Below are positions 1 to 8,425 of a stretch of DNA of 42,098 nt, piece by piece. Where the stretch lies: NCBI GenBank assembly GCA_029861425.1, contig JAOTZH010000009.1, forward strand, positions 1 to 42,098. Direction: 5' to 3'. The position numbers were made by a program, and so were the translations under genes. The first letter of the stretch is position 1. Every line of letters begins with the position of its first letter. Under the pieces are notes generated by a model. It searched no databases, was not told the DNA's origin, and was given only the letters and a program-made list of their open reading frames with translations. The stretch is from Gemmatimonadota bacterium (GTDB lineage Bacteria; Gemmatimonadota; Gemmatimonadetes; Palauibacterales; Palauibacteraceae).

Positions 1-1033
1 CGTTTCGCTCATCCAGCCATGCGCGCATCATGTCGTGAGTGACGCGGCCGGGCTTCACCAGCTCGCCCTTCCGCCAGCGGCCCTTCGCCGCCGTTCGCGA
101 CATCACGCGCCCCGCCCCGTGCACCGTCGAGAAAAGGGCCTCGCGCTGTCGATACGCGGACTCGGAACCGCGAGACGGGGTCGCCCCCTGAACGATGACG
201 GCGTCGTCGCCCATGCTGCCGCCGATGAACCCCCTCTGGCCCGGGAACGCGGGTGTCGCCCCTTTACGCACCACGACGACGTCTCGGCCCCCGTGGTTCT
301 CTTCCCACGCGAAATTGTGGTGGTTGTGGACGAGCTCGAGCTCCTCACCGCCGATCAGCTCGACGACGGTGCGCGCGACCCACTCCCTGCCCGCGTAGGC
401 GTACCTGCCCGCCAGGTTCATCAGGTGCCAGTAGTCATGGCCGATCGGGTTCTGGCGGTGGAGGAGGATCTCGACCTCCTTGGCCCGCGCGCCCCACGGC
501 TCGCCTTGCGACATCGCCAGAAACGCCGACGCGATCGTGTGCCCGAACCCGCGCGAACCGAAGTGGACGCCGACCCACACGTCGCCGTCCTGGTCCTCGA
601 AGATGTCGACGTAATGGTTCCCCGACCCGATCGTGCCGAGCTGGTTTCGTGCCTTGTCCAGCAGCCCCCCACGCTGGCGCTTCGGCACGAGGTCCCATCG
701 GCCGTCGTCGAACAACGGATCGTCGGTCGGCGCACGGTCATGGAGGTTGGAGAGCCCGAGGCCGAAGGACAACGAATCGAAGATCTCATCGGCCACGGCC
801 GTGAGATCAGCGAGATCGTCCCGGTTCAAATCGGTTCGTATGGCCGCGTTCCCGCACGCGATGTCGAACCCCACGCCGACGATCGACACACGGTCGTCGT
901 AGGCCGCGACCCCGCCGATGGGCATCACGTAGCCGAGATGACCGTCGGCCATCAGCGCCGCGTCGATCGCGCGCGACCGCACGTCCTCGAACTGGTCCAG
1001 GGTATTCTGGTCGTGGTCCCCGAAAACGATCAT
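1..1033 (-). CDS. rtcB: RtcB-family RNA ligase (3' end cut by window edge)
   Basis: GTP- and Mn-dependent RNA ligase that joins a 2',3'-cyclic phosphate or 3'-phosphate end to a 5'-OH end; it acts in the cytoplasm in tRNA and RNA repair. The chosen ATG opens with MIVFGDHDQNTLDQF, a usual beginning of the short RtcB type. FDIACGN (residues 56-62) carries the metal-binding Asp57 and Cys60. GSGNHYVDIFE and HNHHNFAWEENHGG carry further metal ligands. VRKGATPAFPGQRGFIGGSMGD precedes STVHGAGRVMSR, whose His305 is the expected guanylylated residue. About 344 residues are visible and the C-terminus lies beyond position 1. No strong ribosome site is seen before the ATG. No archease or rtcA gene is visible, though the downstream side is outside the window. 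Identity is secure; a role in repair rather than tRNA splicing is inferred. Confidence 0.95.
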   Translation of the reverse strand, partial: MIVFGDHDQNTLDQFEDVRSRAIDAALMADGHLGYVMPIGGVAAYDDRVSIVGVGFDIACGNAAIRTDLNRDDLADLTAVADEIFDSLSFGLGLSNLHDRAPTDDPLFDDGRWDLVPKRQRGGLLDKARNQLGTIGSGNHYVDIFEDQDGDVWVGVHFGSRGFGHTIASAFLAMSQGEPWGARAKEVEILLHRQNPIGHDYWHLMNLAGRYAYAGREWVARTVVELIGGEELELVHNHHNFAWEENHGGRDVVVVRKGATPAFPGQRGFIGGSMGDDAVIVQGATPSRGSESAYRQREALFSTVHGAGRVMSRTAAKGRWRKGELVKPGRVTHDMMRAWLDERN

Positions 1034-1100
1034 CTGGTCGCGGCTCCCGGCCGGACGGGTTCGCGCCCCCGCCGGAGCCGGCTGGCAACGCGCGCCCCGT

Positions 1101-1784
1101 CTAGCGGATGGGCATCTTCATTTCAGTGTAGTCGGCCGGCGGCGTGAACAAATCCTCCTCCGGCTGTCCGGGCTCCAGTTCGTGCACCACGAAGGACGCG
1201 TCACCCGCGTCCATCCTCAAGATGAAGAACCCATCACCGAACACTTCGATCCAGCGCTCCGCCTCCTGGGGCAGTCCGGGGAACCCGCTCGCGTTGCCTC
1301 GGTTCAACCCGGCGGGGGCTCCGGGGATGAAGCACCCCAGCCCCCCCGCGGCGCATACGTCTATCTCTTCCCCGTCGCCTTCGAAGCTCAGGATGTAGTG
1401 TCGGCACTCCCGACCGGCGATCTCTTCGACGCGCTCCGTCTCCGTGATCGTGGGCATGTCTCCCTTCCCGGAGGCCTCCTCGGCCGAAAACCCTGGAATC
1501 ATGCGGCTCATCGAAGCCATGTCCATCCACATCTTCTCTTCGTGGATGATCATGAGCATCTCGCCCGACTGGACGTTCGTGACCTGCGTCATCGAGCCGC
1601 CCCCGTCGGGCAGGGCGAGGTCGAGGCGCATCATCGGACCCCGCATGTGCTGGACCATCTCCACTTCCATCCCATCGGCCGCCATGGTGCCCGTCACCTT
1701 CCCCTCGAACTGAACGATCCCCTCCTGCGCCGTCAGGGGCGTCGAGGCGAACACCGCCGCAATGATGAGGATGGGGGATTTCAT
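1101..1784 (-). CDS. Exported DUF4412-like protein
   Basis: 227-residue exported protein with a cleavable signal peptide (MKSPILIIAAVFASTPLTAQ). The body resembles DUF4412 proteins: a beta-rich periplasmic fold with a GKVTGTM strand, an IHEEKMWMDM strand, a REC-H-Y strand near the middle and a C-terminal F-PP-DY-E-KMP ending. These proteins are often annotated as lipocalin/LolA-like, but their biochemical role is unknown. The start at 1784 is preferred over an in-frame start 60 bases upstream, because GGAG sits about 8 bases before it and the signal peptide then begins at once. Met residues are frequent. It lies just upstream of rtcB on the same strand, 67 bases apart, so co-transcription is possible but a functional link is not evident. 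Confidence 0.8.
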   Translation of the reverse strand: MKSPILIIAAVFASTPLTAQEGIVQFEGKVTGTMAADGMEVEMVQHMRGPMMRLDLALPDGGGSMTQVTNVQSGEMLMIIHEEKMWMDMASMSRMIPGFSAEEASGKGDMPTITETERVEEIAGRECRHYILSFEGDGEEIDVCAAGGLGCFIPGAPAGLNRGNASGFPGLPQEAERWIEVFGDGFFILRMDAGDASFVVHELEPGQPEEDLFTPPADYTEMKMPIR

Positions 1785-1881
1785 GATGGCTTCTCCGCGG
1801 AAAGGGGATGCATCGAGGATGGTTCGTCTCCTTTTGCCTGGCAACGGGTGTTGCTCCGAGCCCTACGAAATAGCCCGCGGC

Positions 1882-1903
1882 GGACCCCGGGGGCCCGGGG
1901 TCC
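1882..1903. repeat. GC-only perfect inverted repeat
   Basis: Two 10-base arms (GGACCCCGGG and its complement) flank a 2-base centre, forming a very stable hairpin between two minus-strand genes. It lies 56 bases past the stop of the lipoprotein gene that ends at 1959, so it could terminate or process that transcript. There is no U-tract typical of an intrinsic terminator on either side. CCGCGG motifs flank both arms and could extend pairing. Confidence 0.55.
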
Positions 1904-1958
1904 AAACCGCGGACGGCGGGACTTCAGACGTGCGGCGCTAGCCGGGTTACGTGTCGGC

Positions 1959-2492
1959 TCAGAAGATCGTGCCCTCGACGTCCCACGTCGAAGCGTCCGG
2001 GCGGAGCGAGAACGTTCCTTTCATCCCCATGCCGTCGTAGTCACCCGTTCCGACGCAGCGGCTGATCTTGCCCGTCGCAGTGACGTCTGGCGTGCCAAAG
2101 TCTCTCAGAATCGATGCGCTCGTCTGGCAATCGAAGCTTCCCACCCCGGGTGCGCTGATCTCGAAGAAAATGCCCCCGACGATCGGCCCGTTTCCCGTGC
2201 GCAGAACGTTGTGGAAATCTCCGCTGAAGTAGGCCAGTCCCTCGAGGTCGCCGGAAAGAGCGAACTCGTTCACCAGGCCCGTTGTGTGTAGCACGTTCCC
2301 GGGCGTGATCTGCGTAAGACCGGGATCGATGGTCTGGATGAAGCTCATTACCGCAATGAAGGACGAGCCCCCCTGGGCGGGGTTGCTCACGGACGCCGGT
2401 CCGGCGGGGCTCTCTTCGGGTCCGAGAGCGCCTGGATCGCCCGAGCACGCGACTACCAGTGCCAGAAGCGGGATAACGGCGCGGGGTTTCAT
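1959..2492 (-). CDS. Small lipoprotein of unknown function
   Basis: 177-residue lipoprotein. The start at 2492 has GGAGG seven bases upstream and opens a signal peptide MKPRAVIPLLALVVAC ending in a lipobox (VVAC), with a Pro/Gly-rich linker after the cysteine. The mature part is beta-rich with Gly-rich turns and two cysteines (SFDCQTS and ISRCVG) that could form a disulfide. No family is recognised. It is divergent from the large BTAD regulator gene across about 200 bases, so that regulator might control it, but this is inference from arrangement only. Confidence 0.75.
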   Translation of the reverse strand: MKPRAVIPLLALVVACSGDPGALGPEESPAGPASVSNPAQGGSSFIAVMSFIQTIDPGLTQITPGNVLHTTGLVNEFALSGDLEGLAYFSGDFHNVLRTGNGPIVGGIFFEISAPGVGSFDCQTSASILRDFGTPDVTATGKISRCVGTGDYDGMGMKGTFSLRPDASTWDVEGTIF

Positions 2493-2698
2493 GACTGCCT
2501 CCATTCTCGTCGAAGTGACGAATGGCGCGTCCCCGTTGATCACGCTCGAAGGACCCGCCGACTTTGCGCGAGCGTAGTCCAGGACCGTCTTCCGACTATC
2601 ATCCGATTATCGTCCATACTCGTAGACCTTCTGGCTCGCGACGCGTTCGAGACCTACACTTTCCGGGTCGAAGAGGACCGACGAGAGAGGGAGATCCG

Positions 2699-5600
2699 GT
2701 GGGTGACTCCCCGCAGTCGACGACGCAACGATACCGACTCCGACTTTTCGGGGGCCTGGAGTTGCAGGGCCCCGACGGGCCTCTGCCTCGTCACGCGACG
2801 CAACCACGCCAGCTGGCGCTACTGGCGATCCTGGGAATGGCCGGCGAGGCCGGCTGCAGTCGCGACAAGCTCGTCGGGTGTCTATGGCCGGAGAGCCCCG
2901 AGGCCCCGGCGCGTCATTCGCTCGCTGACGCCGTATATCGCGTTCGCGCAGCGCTGGGGCGCCAAGCCCTCGCGGGCCAGGGTGTTCTGCGGCTGAACCC
3001 CGATCTCGTTCGGTGCGACGTCCGGGACTTCGAGGCCGCGCTCGACGCGAGGGACGGAGAGAAAGCCGTCGAGTTGTTCCGCGGAGTATTCCTCGACGGG
3101 TTCCACCTCCACCAGTCGAACGAGTTCGAGCAGTGGGTGGACGTCCAACGTCGACGCCTCGGAAATCGCTATGCGGAGTCGGTCGCCTTGCTGGGCCGGG
3201 CCGCTGCCGCCTCCGGGGACCACCAGCGAGCGGCTTCGTGGTGGCGTCGGCTGTCCGCGCACGACCCGTTCGATACCAGCGTCGCACTCCGCCTCATGGA
3301 GTCGATGACGCTCGCCGGGGACCCCGGAAACGCGCTCCTGCATGGTCAGGAACATTGTGAGGTCCTTCGAGACGCGCTCGGTATCGACCCGCCTGCCGAT
3401 CTCGTCGAGGCGATGGACCGCATCCGGGCCGGAGAGTCCGATGGGGCCGCCCCCCAGGACACGCACGCCGGGCTCGTCCGGATCCCGCGCCCCGTCGTCG
3501 ACGAGCTTGCCGCGCCTGTATTCGTCGCGCGCGAGTCGGAGATCCACCGCCTCAGCATGGCGCTGGAGGAGACGCTGCGGGGTCGGGGCCGGCTCGCGCT
3601 GATCACCGGGGAGGCGGGCACCGGGAAGAGCGCCCTCGCCGACGAATTCCGCCGAAGGAGTGTCGCGTCCGAGCCGGGCATTCTGGCGGTCACCTGCCGT
3701 TGCAACGCCCATACAGGTCCCGGCGATCCGTATCACCCCTTTCGCGAGCTTGCTGCCTCGCTAATGGGTGAGGCGCCACCGCATGGCCACGGCCCGATTA
3801 GCACCGGGCGGCGTGCGAGTGCATTCACCGACAGTGTGTCGGCCTTGATCGAGGAGGCACCGGATCTCATCGACACCATTGTGCCGGAAGCAACCCTCGC
3901 GGTTCGAGGTGGAGACGCGGCCCCGGGAGGAGCTCGTTGGGTGGACGACCTGGAGGCCCTCCGGAGGAAGCGGAACGAGGGTCCCCCTGGCGCGCCTCTG
4001 GAGCAGGCCGCGGTGTACGACCAGTACGTGCGGTGGCTCTTCGCCCTCGCGCGCGTGCGACCGCTGGTCATCTGTATAGACGATCTCCACTGGGGCGATT
4101 CGGGTTCGATCGGGCTGTTCTTCGAGCTGGGCCGACGCCTGGAAGGCGCCCGGATCCTCCTCATCGGCATCTACCGGAGCGAGGCCGTCGCACTCGGCAG
4201 GGGTGGGGATCGACATCCGATGGAACCGGTGGTAAACCAGCTCCGCCGTCTCTACGGAGACTGTGAGATCCGCCTCGGCGAGGAGGCTGACCCCGAGTTC
4301 GTCGAGGCTCTGGTGGACGCAGAGCCGAACCGGCTGGACCGCGCGTTCCGGGCCATGCTGTTCGAGTTCACACGAGGCCATGCCCTCTTTACCGTCGAAC
4401 TGCTCCGCGGGATGCGCGAGCGGGGGATGCTTGTTCGCGACGAAGATGACTTCTTGGTCGAGGGCCCCACGCTCACATGGTCGCGACTCCCCGCGCGGGT
4501 CGACGCGGTCATCGCCGAGCGGATCGGTCGAGTGTCGGCGTCGGGGCGTCGTGTGCTGGGGCTCGCCGCGGTCCAGGGCGAGGACTTCACGGTGGAGCTC
4601 GTGGCGGCCACCGATGGGCGCGAGGTCGACGATCTTGTCGACCTTCTGAGTGGCGAGCTGGAAAAGCGTCACCAGCTCGTCACCGCGACAGGGGTCCGTT
4701 CGGTCGAAGGCCGGCGGCGGCTGGGCTACCGATTCCGTCACATCATGATCCAGCAGTACGTCTACGCGAGTCTCGACGCGGTGGAACGGGTGCGTCTGCA
4801 CGAGCGCGTGGGGACCGCGCTCGAAGAGCTGTGCAGAGAGGAGATCGGCGAGGACGCGCCCCGGCTGGCGCGTCATTTTGGCGAAGCCAACCGGTGGGAC
4901 AAAGCCATCCGCTACCACCGGATCGCGGCCGAGCGAGCGAGGGATACCGGCGCGTTCGCCGAAGCGATTGCACACTTCAACCACGCGTTAGCGCTCGTGG
5001 GCAATCTGCCGGAGTCGGCGGAGCGAGACCGGCTCGAGCTCGACCTCCTGGCGGTACGCGGGACGATCTACTTCGGGAGCACGGGGCTCGGACTCGAGGA
5101 GGCGCGCCGGGCGCTGCAACGGGCGGAGGAGCTCGCGCGGAGGCTCGGCGACCGACCGCAATGGCTGCTGGCCCTCACTGGTCTATTCCAGCTGAATCAC
5201 CTGACGGCGCATCACCGGGAGGGGGGCGATCTCCTGTCGGAGGTGCGGCAGCACGCGCGCGAGGAAGCGGATACCGGGAGCCTGGTGCTCGTCGAGTGGT
5301 CGATGGGACTCAACTCGTTCAACCGGGGGCAGTTTGGCCATGCAGCGCGCTGCGTCAAGGAGGCCCTGGCGCTCCATGAAACGGCGGGCGACGATCCTCT
5401 GGTGCTCCACTTCGGGTACGACGTGGGCATCGTGACTCGCGGGCTTCACGCCCTCATCCTCACGCAACTGGGGTTCCCCGATCAGGCCCGCCGATTGAGC
5501 CGTGAGGCGGTCAGCCTGGCGGAGGAGGGCGGCCGGCCCCTCGCACGTCTCTTGATGCCCTCGTACAGGCTCTTCGTGGACGGGTGGCTGCGGGACGTAC

Positions 5601-6190
5601 GGGGGGTTTCGGAGGGGTGTCAAACCGTTCGAGAGGTGGCGGAGGGGATGGGACTGGGCGAAATGGCCATCATCGCGAACATCTACGACGGCTGGTGCGA
5701 GGTTGAGCGAGGGGAGCCGGCCGCCGGAGCGGAGAGGATCCGCGCGGGGGTAACGGACTATGTGGCCCAGGGCTGGGGCGCCTGGCGGTGGCACTTCGAG
5801 TCGTTCATCGCCGAGGCGCTTGGACGATGCGGGCGGACCGACGAGGGGCTGCCGCTACTCGATGAAGGGCTGCGATCCTTCGACACGACGGACGAGCGCT
5901 TCTACGAGGCCGAGCTCCACCGCCTCCGCGGCGAGCTGCTCATGGGCACCGACAGGTTCGATGAGGCCGAAACGGCTTTCCGACGAGCCCTCGAGGTGGC
6001 CGTCGCTCAGGAGGCGAGATGGTGGGAGCTCCGGGCAGCCGCTGGACTCGCAGCCCTGCTTCTCCGGCAAGACCGGGCCAGGGAGGCGCACGATCGCCTC
6101 GCGCCGACCCTCGCCTGGTTCGTGGAGGGGTGCGACACGCCGGACCTGACGGAGGCCACGGCGCTGCTCGTACAGCTCGAGGGACGCTGA
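2699..6190 (+). CDS. BTAD/AAA ATPase/TPR transcriptional regulator
   Basis: 1,163-residue cytoplasmic regulator of the SARP/LAL-like STAND type. Residues about 10-90 form a winged-helix DNA-binding domain (LRLFGGLELQG onward). Residues about 95-245 are the bacterial transcriptional activation (BTAD) helical domain. An AAA/NACHT-like ATPase follows, with Walker A GEAGTGKS at 304-311 and Walker B LVICIDDLHWGD (Asp461-Asp462). From about 740 to the end are TPR-like helical repeats (for example FAEAIAHFNHALALVGNLPE). A GTG start is chosen because AGAGGGAG lies about 7 bases upstream; an in-frame ATG at 2564 has no such signal. It is divergent from the lipoprotein at 1959-2492. The ligand and targets cannot be read from the sequence. 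Confidence 0.9.
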   Translation: MGDSPQSTTQRYRLRLFGGLELQGPDGPLPRHATQPRQLALLAILGMAGEAGCSRDKLVGCLWPESPEAPARHSLADAVYRVRAALGRQALAGQGVLRLNPDLVRCDVRDFEAALDARDGEKAVELFRGVFLDGFHLHQSNEFEQWVDVQRRRLGNRYAESVALLGRAAAASGDHQRAASWWRRLSAHDPFDTSVALRLMESMTLAGDPGNALLHGQEHCEVLRDALGIDPPADLVEAMDRIRAGESDGAAPQDTHAGLVRIPRPVVDELAAPVFVARESEIHRLSMALEETLRGRGRLALITGEAGTGKSALADEFRRRSVASEPGILAVTCRCNAHTGPGDPYHPFRELAASLMGEAPPHGHGPISTGRRASAFTDSVSALIEEAPDLIDTIVPEATLAVRGGDAAPGGARWVDDLEALRRKRNEGPPGAPLEQAAVYDQYVRWLFALARVRPLVICIDDLHWGDSGSIGLFFELGRRLEGARILLIGIYRSEAVALGRGGDRHPMEPVVNQLRRLYGDCEIRLGEEADPEFVEALVDAEPNRLDRAFRAMLFEFTRGHALFTVELLRGMRERGMLVRDEDDFLVEGPTLTWSRLPARVDAVIAERIGRVSASGRRVLGLAAVQGEDFTVELVAATDGREVDDLVDLLSGELEKRHQLVTATGVRSVEGRRRLGYRFRHIMIQQYVYASLDAVERVRLHERVGTALEELCREEIGEDAPRLARHFGEANRWDKAIRYHRIAAERARDTGAFAEAIAHFNHALALVGNLPESAERDRLELDLLAVRGTIYFGSTGLGLEEARRALQRAEELARRLGDRPQWLLALTGLFQLNHLTAHHREGGDLLSEVRQHAREEADTGSLVLVEWSMGLNSFNRGQFGHAARCVKEALALHETAGDDPLVLHFGYDVGIVTRGLHALILTQLGFPDQARRLSREAVSLAEEGGRPLARLLMPSYRLFVDGWLRDVRGVSEGCQTVREVAEGMGLGEMAIIANIYDGWCEVERGEPAAGAERIRAGVTDYVAQGWGAWRWHFESFIAEALGRCGRTDEGLPLLDEGLRSFDTTDERFYEAELHRLRGELLMGTDRFDEAETAFRRALEVAVAQEARWWELRAAAGLAALLLRQDRAREAHDRLAPTLAWFVEGCDTPDLTEATALLVQLEGR

Positions 6191-6235
6191 GACGACCTGG
6201 GGGCCGGCTCCCTCCCTCATGGGAGCGGTGGAGCG

Positions 6236-7714
6236 TTAGTCGGCGGTCGAGGAAGTCCCGCGCCGCGCCCGATAGAGGAGTGAGAGCAGACCCCCGAGCG
6301 CGGCCCAACCGAGCCAATCGCCCGTGGCGCCATAGACCGTGCTCACCCCGCCAACCGGAACGTGCGCGACGACTACGTCCGTGGCATGGTCGACCGAGGC
6401 GTGGATCCGACCCCAGGGATCGACGGCCAGCGTTCGACCGGTTTGCGTGGGCCTCACGAGCGAGAACCCGAATTCGATCGCGCGCAGCCGAGCCATCCGC
6501 GCATGCATGTCCGTGATGATCGGCCAGTCCGCGGAGGGTCCGACGATGAGGTCCGTTTCATCGCGCGCCGCCTGTCTCAGAAGCCTCGGGAAGTCGAGAT
6601 CGTGACAGATCGCGGCACCCAGGCTGCCCGAGGGTAGATCGATCGATTCGATGCGCCCGGACCCCGGGTCCATGAGCGGCGACTCGGGGCCCACGATCGG
6701 GTGTGCCTTTTCGTAGGTCCAGGCGACGGTCCCGTCCGGCCGGATCGCGGTGACCGCGTTCCGAAGGGGCGGGCTCCCGCCGGGCGTCCACACCCCGTAT
6801 GCCAATACGAGCGCCGCGCGTTCGGCGGCGGCGATGGCCGAAGCTCGCCGCAGCAGCTCCGCTTCACCTTCGGGAAACACGCGTCCCGCGGTCTCCGACC
6901 ACGCCACGACGCGCGCTCCCGCCCTCGCCTCCCGCTCGGTGCGTCGGAGCAGATCCTCGTTCAGCGCGGCGGCCTGGCTCCCCACGTCCGCCAGGACGTC
7001 TCCGACGGGTCGCTCGTGAAGCGACACTCCGGCCATCGTCCCGTCGAGCTCGGCGGCCAGGGCCGGAGATGGGACGAGCGACGCGGTCCGAATTCCCTCG
7101 ACGTCATGCGGCGCGCGGGCGAGGCGAAATTGTCCCCACACCAGCACGGTGGCCACGGCGGCCACACACGGCAGCATGGGTCTCCAGCGGCGGTCCCCTC
7201 GAAGCGCCAGGGCGGCGGAGCCAGCGAACCAGGTTATGAGGAATGAGACGGCGGCGGCGCCGCCTACCGAAGTGGCCTGAAGCAGGGCCAGATCCGTCTG
7301 CGAGTACGCGACCGAAAGCCATGAGCCGTAGGGAGTGACCCAGCGCTGGAACGCGAACTCCACGCTGACCCAGGCGAGCGGAAAAACGAGCGTCGCCGCC
7401 ACGCCCGTCAGGCGCGACGCGACGAGCCGGTGCGCGACGATCGCGAGGAAGTAGGCCAGCGCGTACGCGACCACGATCGCGACGTAGATCCACCCCGGGG
7501 CCGGAACGAGCCCCTGCCACGCGACGAGGAACACGGTCGTCCAGACGAGGAACGCCATGCCGAGCCCCCGCCAGCGGGGCGATCGGTCCACGTAGACGAG
7601 CCAGCACGGGAGCGCCAGCCATACCGCCGCCGCCACCATCCAGCGGCCGTTCGAGACAAGGAGAAGAGCGGCTCCCGCCGCGAGCCACGACAGGTGACGC
7701 ATCGCCGCCCTCAT
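6236..7714 (-). CDS. Lnt-like membrane carbon-nitrogen hydrolase
   Basis: 492-residue inner-membrane protein with six or so N-terminal membrane helices, followed by a nitrilase-fold domain outside the membrane. The helical part contains an Lnt-like stretch (SVEFAFQRWVTPYGSWLSV). The hydrolase part keeps the nitrilase triad: Glu274 (AWSETAG), Lys336 (TYEKAHPIVGPESP) and Cys370 (AAICHDLDFP). Apolipoprotein N-acyltransferase adds the third acyl chain to lipoproteins, and this window encodes many lipoproteins. However, the sequence departs from core Lnt motifs and sits with a TetR regulator, so it may be a specialised paralogue. The start codon overlaps the TetR stop (ATGA), implying translational coupling; an ATG 12 bases later with GAGGG before it is an alternative. 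Confidence 0.85.
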   Translation of the reverse strand: MRAAMRHLSWLAAGAALLLVSNGRWMVAAAVWLALPCWLVYVDRSPRWRGLGMAFLVWTTVFLVAWQGLVPAPGWIYVAIVVAYALAYFLAIVAHRLVASRLTGVAATLVFPLAWVSVEFAFQRWVTPYGSWLSVAYSQTDLALLQATSVGGAAAVSFLITWFAGSAALALRGDRRWRPMLPCVAAVATVLVWGQFRLARAPHDVEGIRTASLVPSPALAAELDGTMAGVSLHERPVGDVLADVGSQAAALNEDLLRRTEREARAGARVVAWSETAGRVFPEGEAELLRRASAIAAAERAALVLAYGVWTPGGSPPLRNAVTAIRPDGTVAWTYEKAHPIVGPESPLMDPGSGRIESIDLPSGSLGAAICHDLDFPRLLRQAARDETDLIVGPSADWPIITDMHARMARLRAIEFGFSLVRPTQTGRTLAVDPWGRIHASVDHATDVVVAHVPVGGVSTVYGATGDWLGWAALGGLLSLLYRARRGTSSTAD

Positions 7715-8334
7715 CGGGGTGCCAGCCCGTCGACTACGAGATCGCGCGTCGCCTCGAAGAGGCCGCGCGGGTCGAGCGTGCCTTCGAAGGCGATCTCTCC
7801 TTCGAAGTCGCAGGTCATCAAGAGCGTCAGGACTCCCAGCACGCGTGACCACAGAAACAACGCCACGAGGTCCGGGTCGGCGGTCGAACGGATCGTGCCG
7901 GCATCCATCGCTTCGACGATGCACTGGCGCAGGATCGGATACCCCCCGTGACCGGGCAGGTCGGCGAGCCGCTTGCGTGCGGTGACGATCGGGTTGAAGA
8001 GCACCTTGAACTCCTCTTCGTGCTCTTCGGCGAATGCGATATACGCGTCCCCCATCGCCGCGATTCGCGCGAACGAGCCCACCGGCTGTGCCGCGATCGC
8101 CCGGAGGAGAGCGATCTCGAACCGCTCGAAGCTCAACTCGACCACCCGATCGACCAGCGCGTCCTTGTCGCGGTAGTGCCGGTAGATGGCGCCCGGGGTC
8201 ACGCCCGCCCGGGTCGCGACGAGCCGCATCGAGCACCTCTCCACGCCCCCCTCCGCGAGAAGGGCACGGGCGGCAGCCAGGATCCGATCCCCCGTCCGCA
8301 CCGTGACCGGCGTTTCCGTCTCCCTGACGATCAT
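7711..8334 (-). CDS. TetR-family transcriptional regulator
   Basis: 207-residue TetR repressor. Residues 12-60 form the helix-turn-helix domain with the family signature (TPGAIYRHYRDKDALVDRV). The C-terminal half is a variable ligand-binding helical domain (DPDLVALFLWSRVLGVLTLL is probably part of the dimer interface). The start at 8334 has GGAGG six bases upstream. A perfect 15-bp palindrome lies 31 bases upstream of the start, a typical autoregulatory operator. The stop overlaps the start of the Lnt-like gene, so regulator and hydrolase are co-expressed. Confidence 0.92.
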   Translation of the reverse strand: MIVRETETPVTVRTGDRILAAARALLAEGGVERCSMRLVATRAGVTPGAIYRHYRDKDALVDRVVELSFERFEIALLRAIAAQPVGSFARIAAMGDAYIAFAEEHEEEFKVLFNPIVTARKRLADLPGHGGYPILRQCIVEAMDAGTIRSTADPDLVALFLWSRVLGVLTLLMTCDFEGEIAFEGTLDPRGLFEATRDLVVDGLAPR

Positions 8335-8364
8335 ATCGACCTCCGTAAACGATGCACACACATA

Positions 8365-8379
8365 GTAAACACTGTTTAC
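8365..8379. promoter_or_regulatory. Probable TetR operator (perfect palindrome)
   Basis: GTAAACACTGTTTAC has 7-base arms around a central C. It is AT-rich in a GC-rich context and lies between the M28 gene stop and the TetR start, where the TetR promoter should be. Binding by the adjacent TetR is inferred. Confidence 0.7.
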
Positions 8380-8425
8380 AGGACAGGCAAGATCGGACGG
8401 ATGGTGCGACTGCCGCGGGGCGAGC

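Noticed and set aside
35-1147. Long plus-strand open frame opposite rtcB
   Set aside because: Its translation is rich in Arg, Val and Asp without domains. The minus strand in the same place gives clear RtcB motifs.
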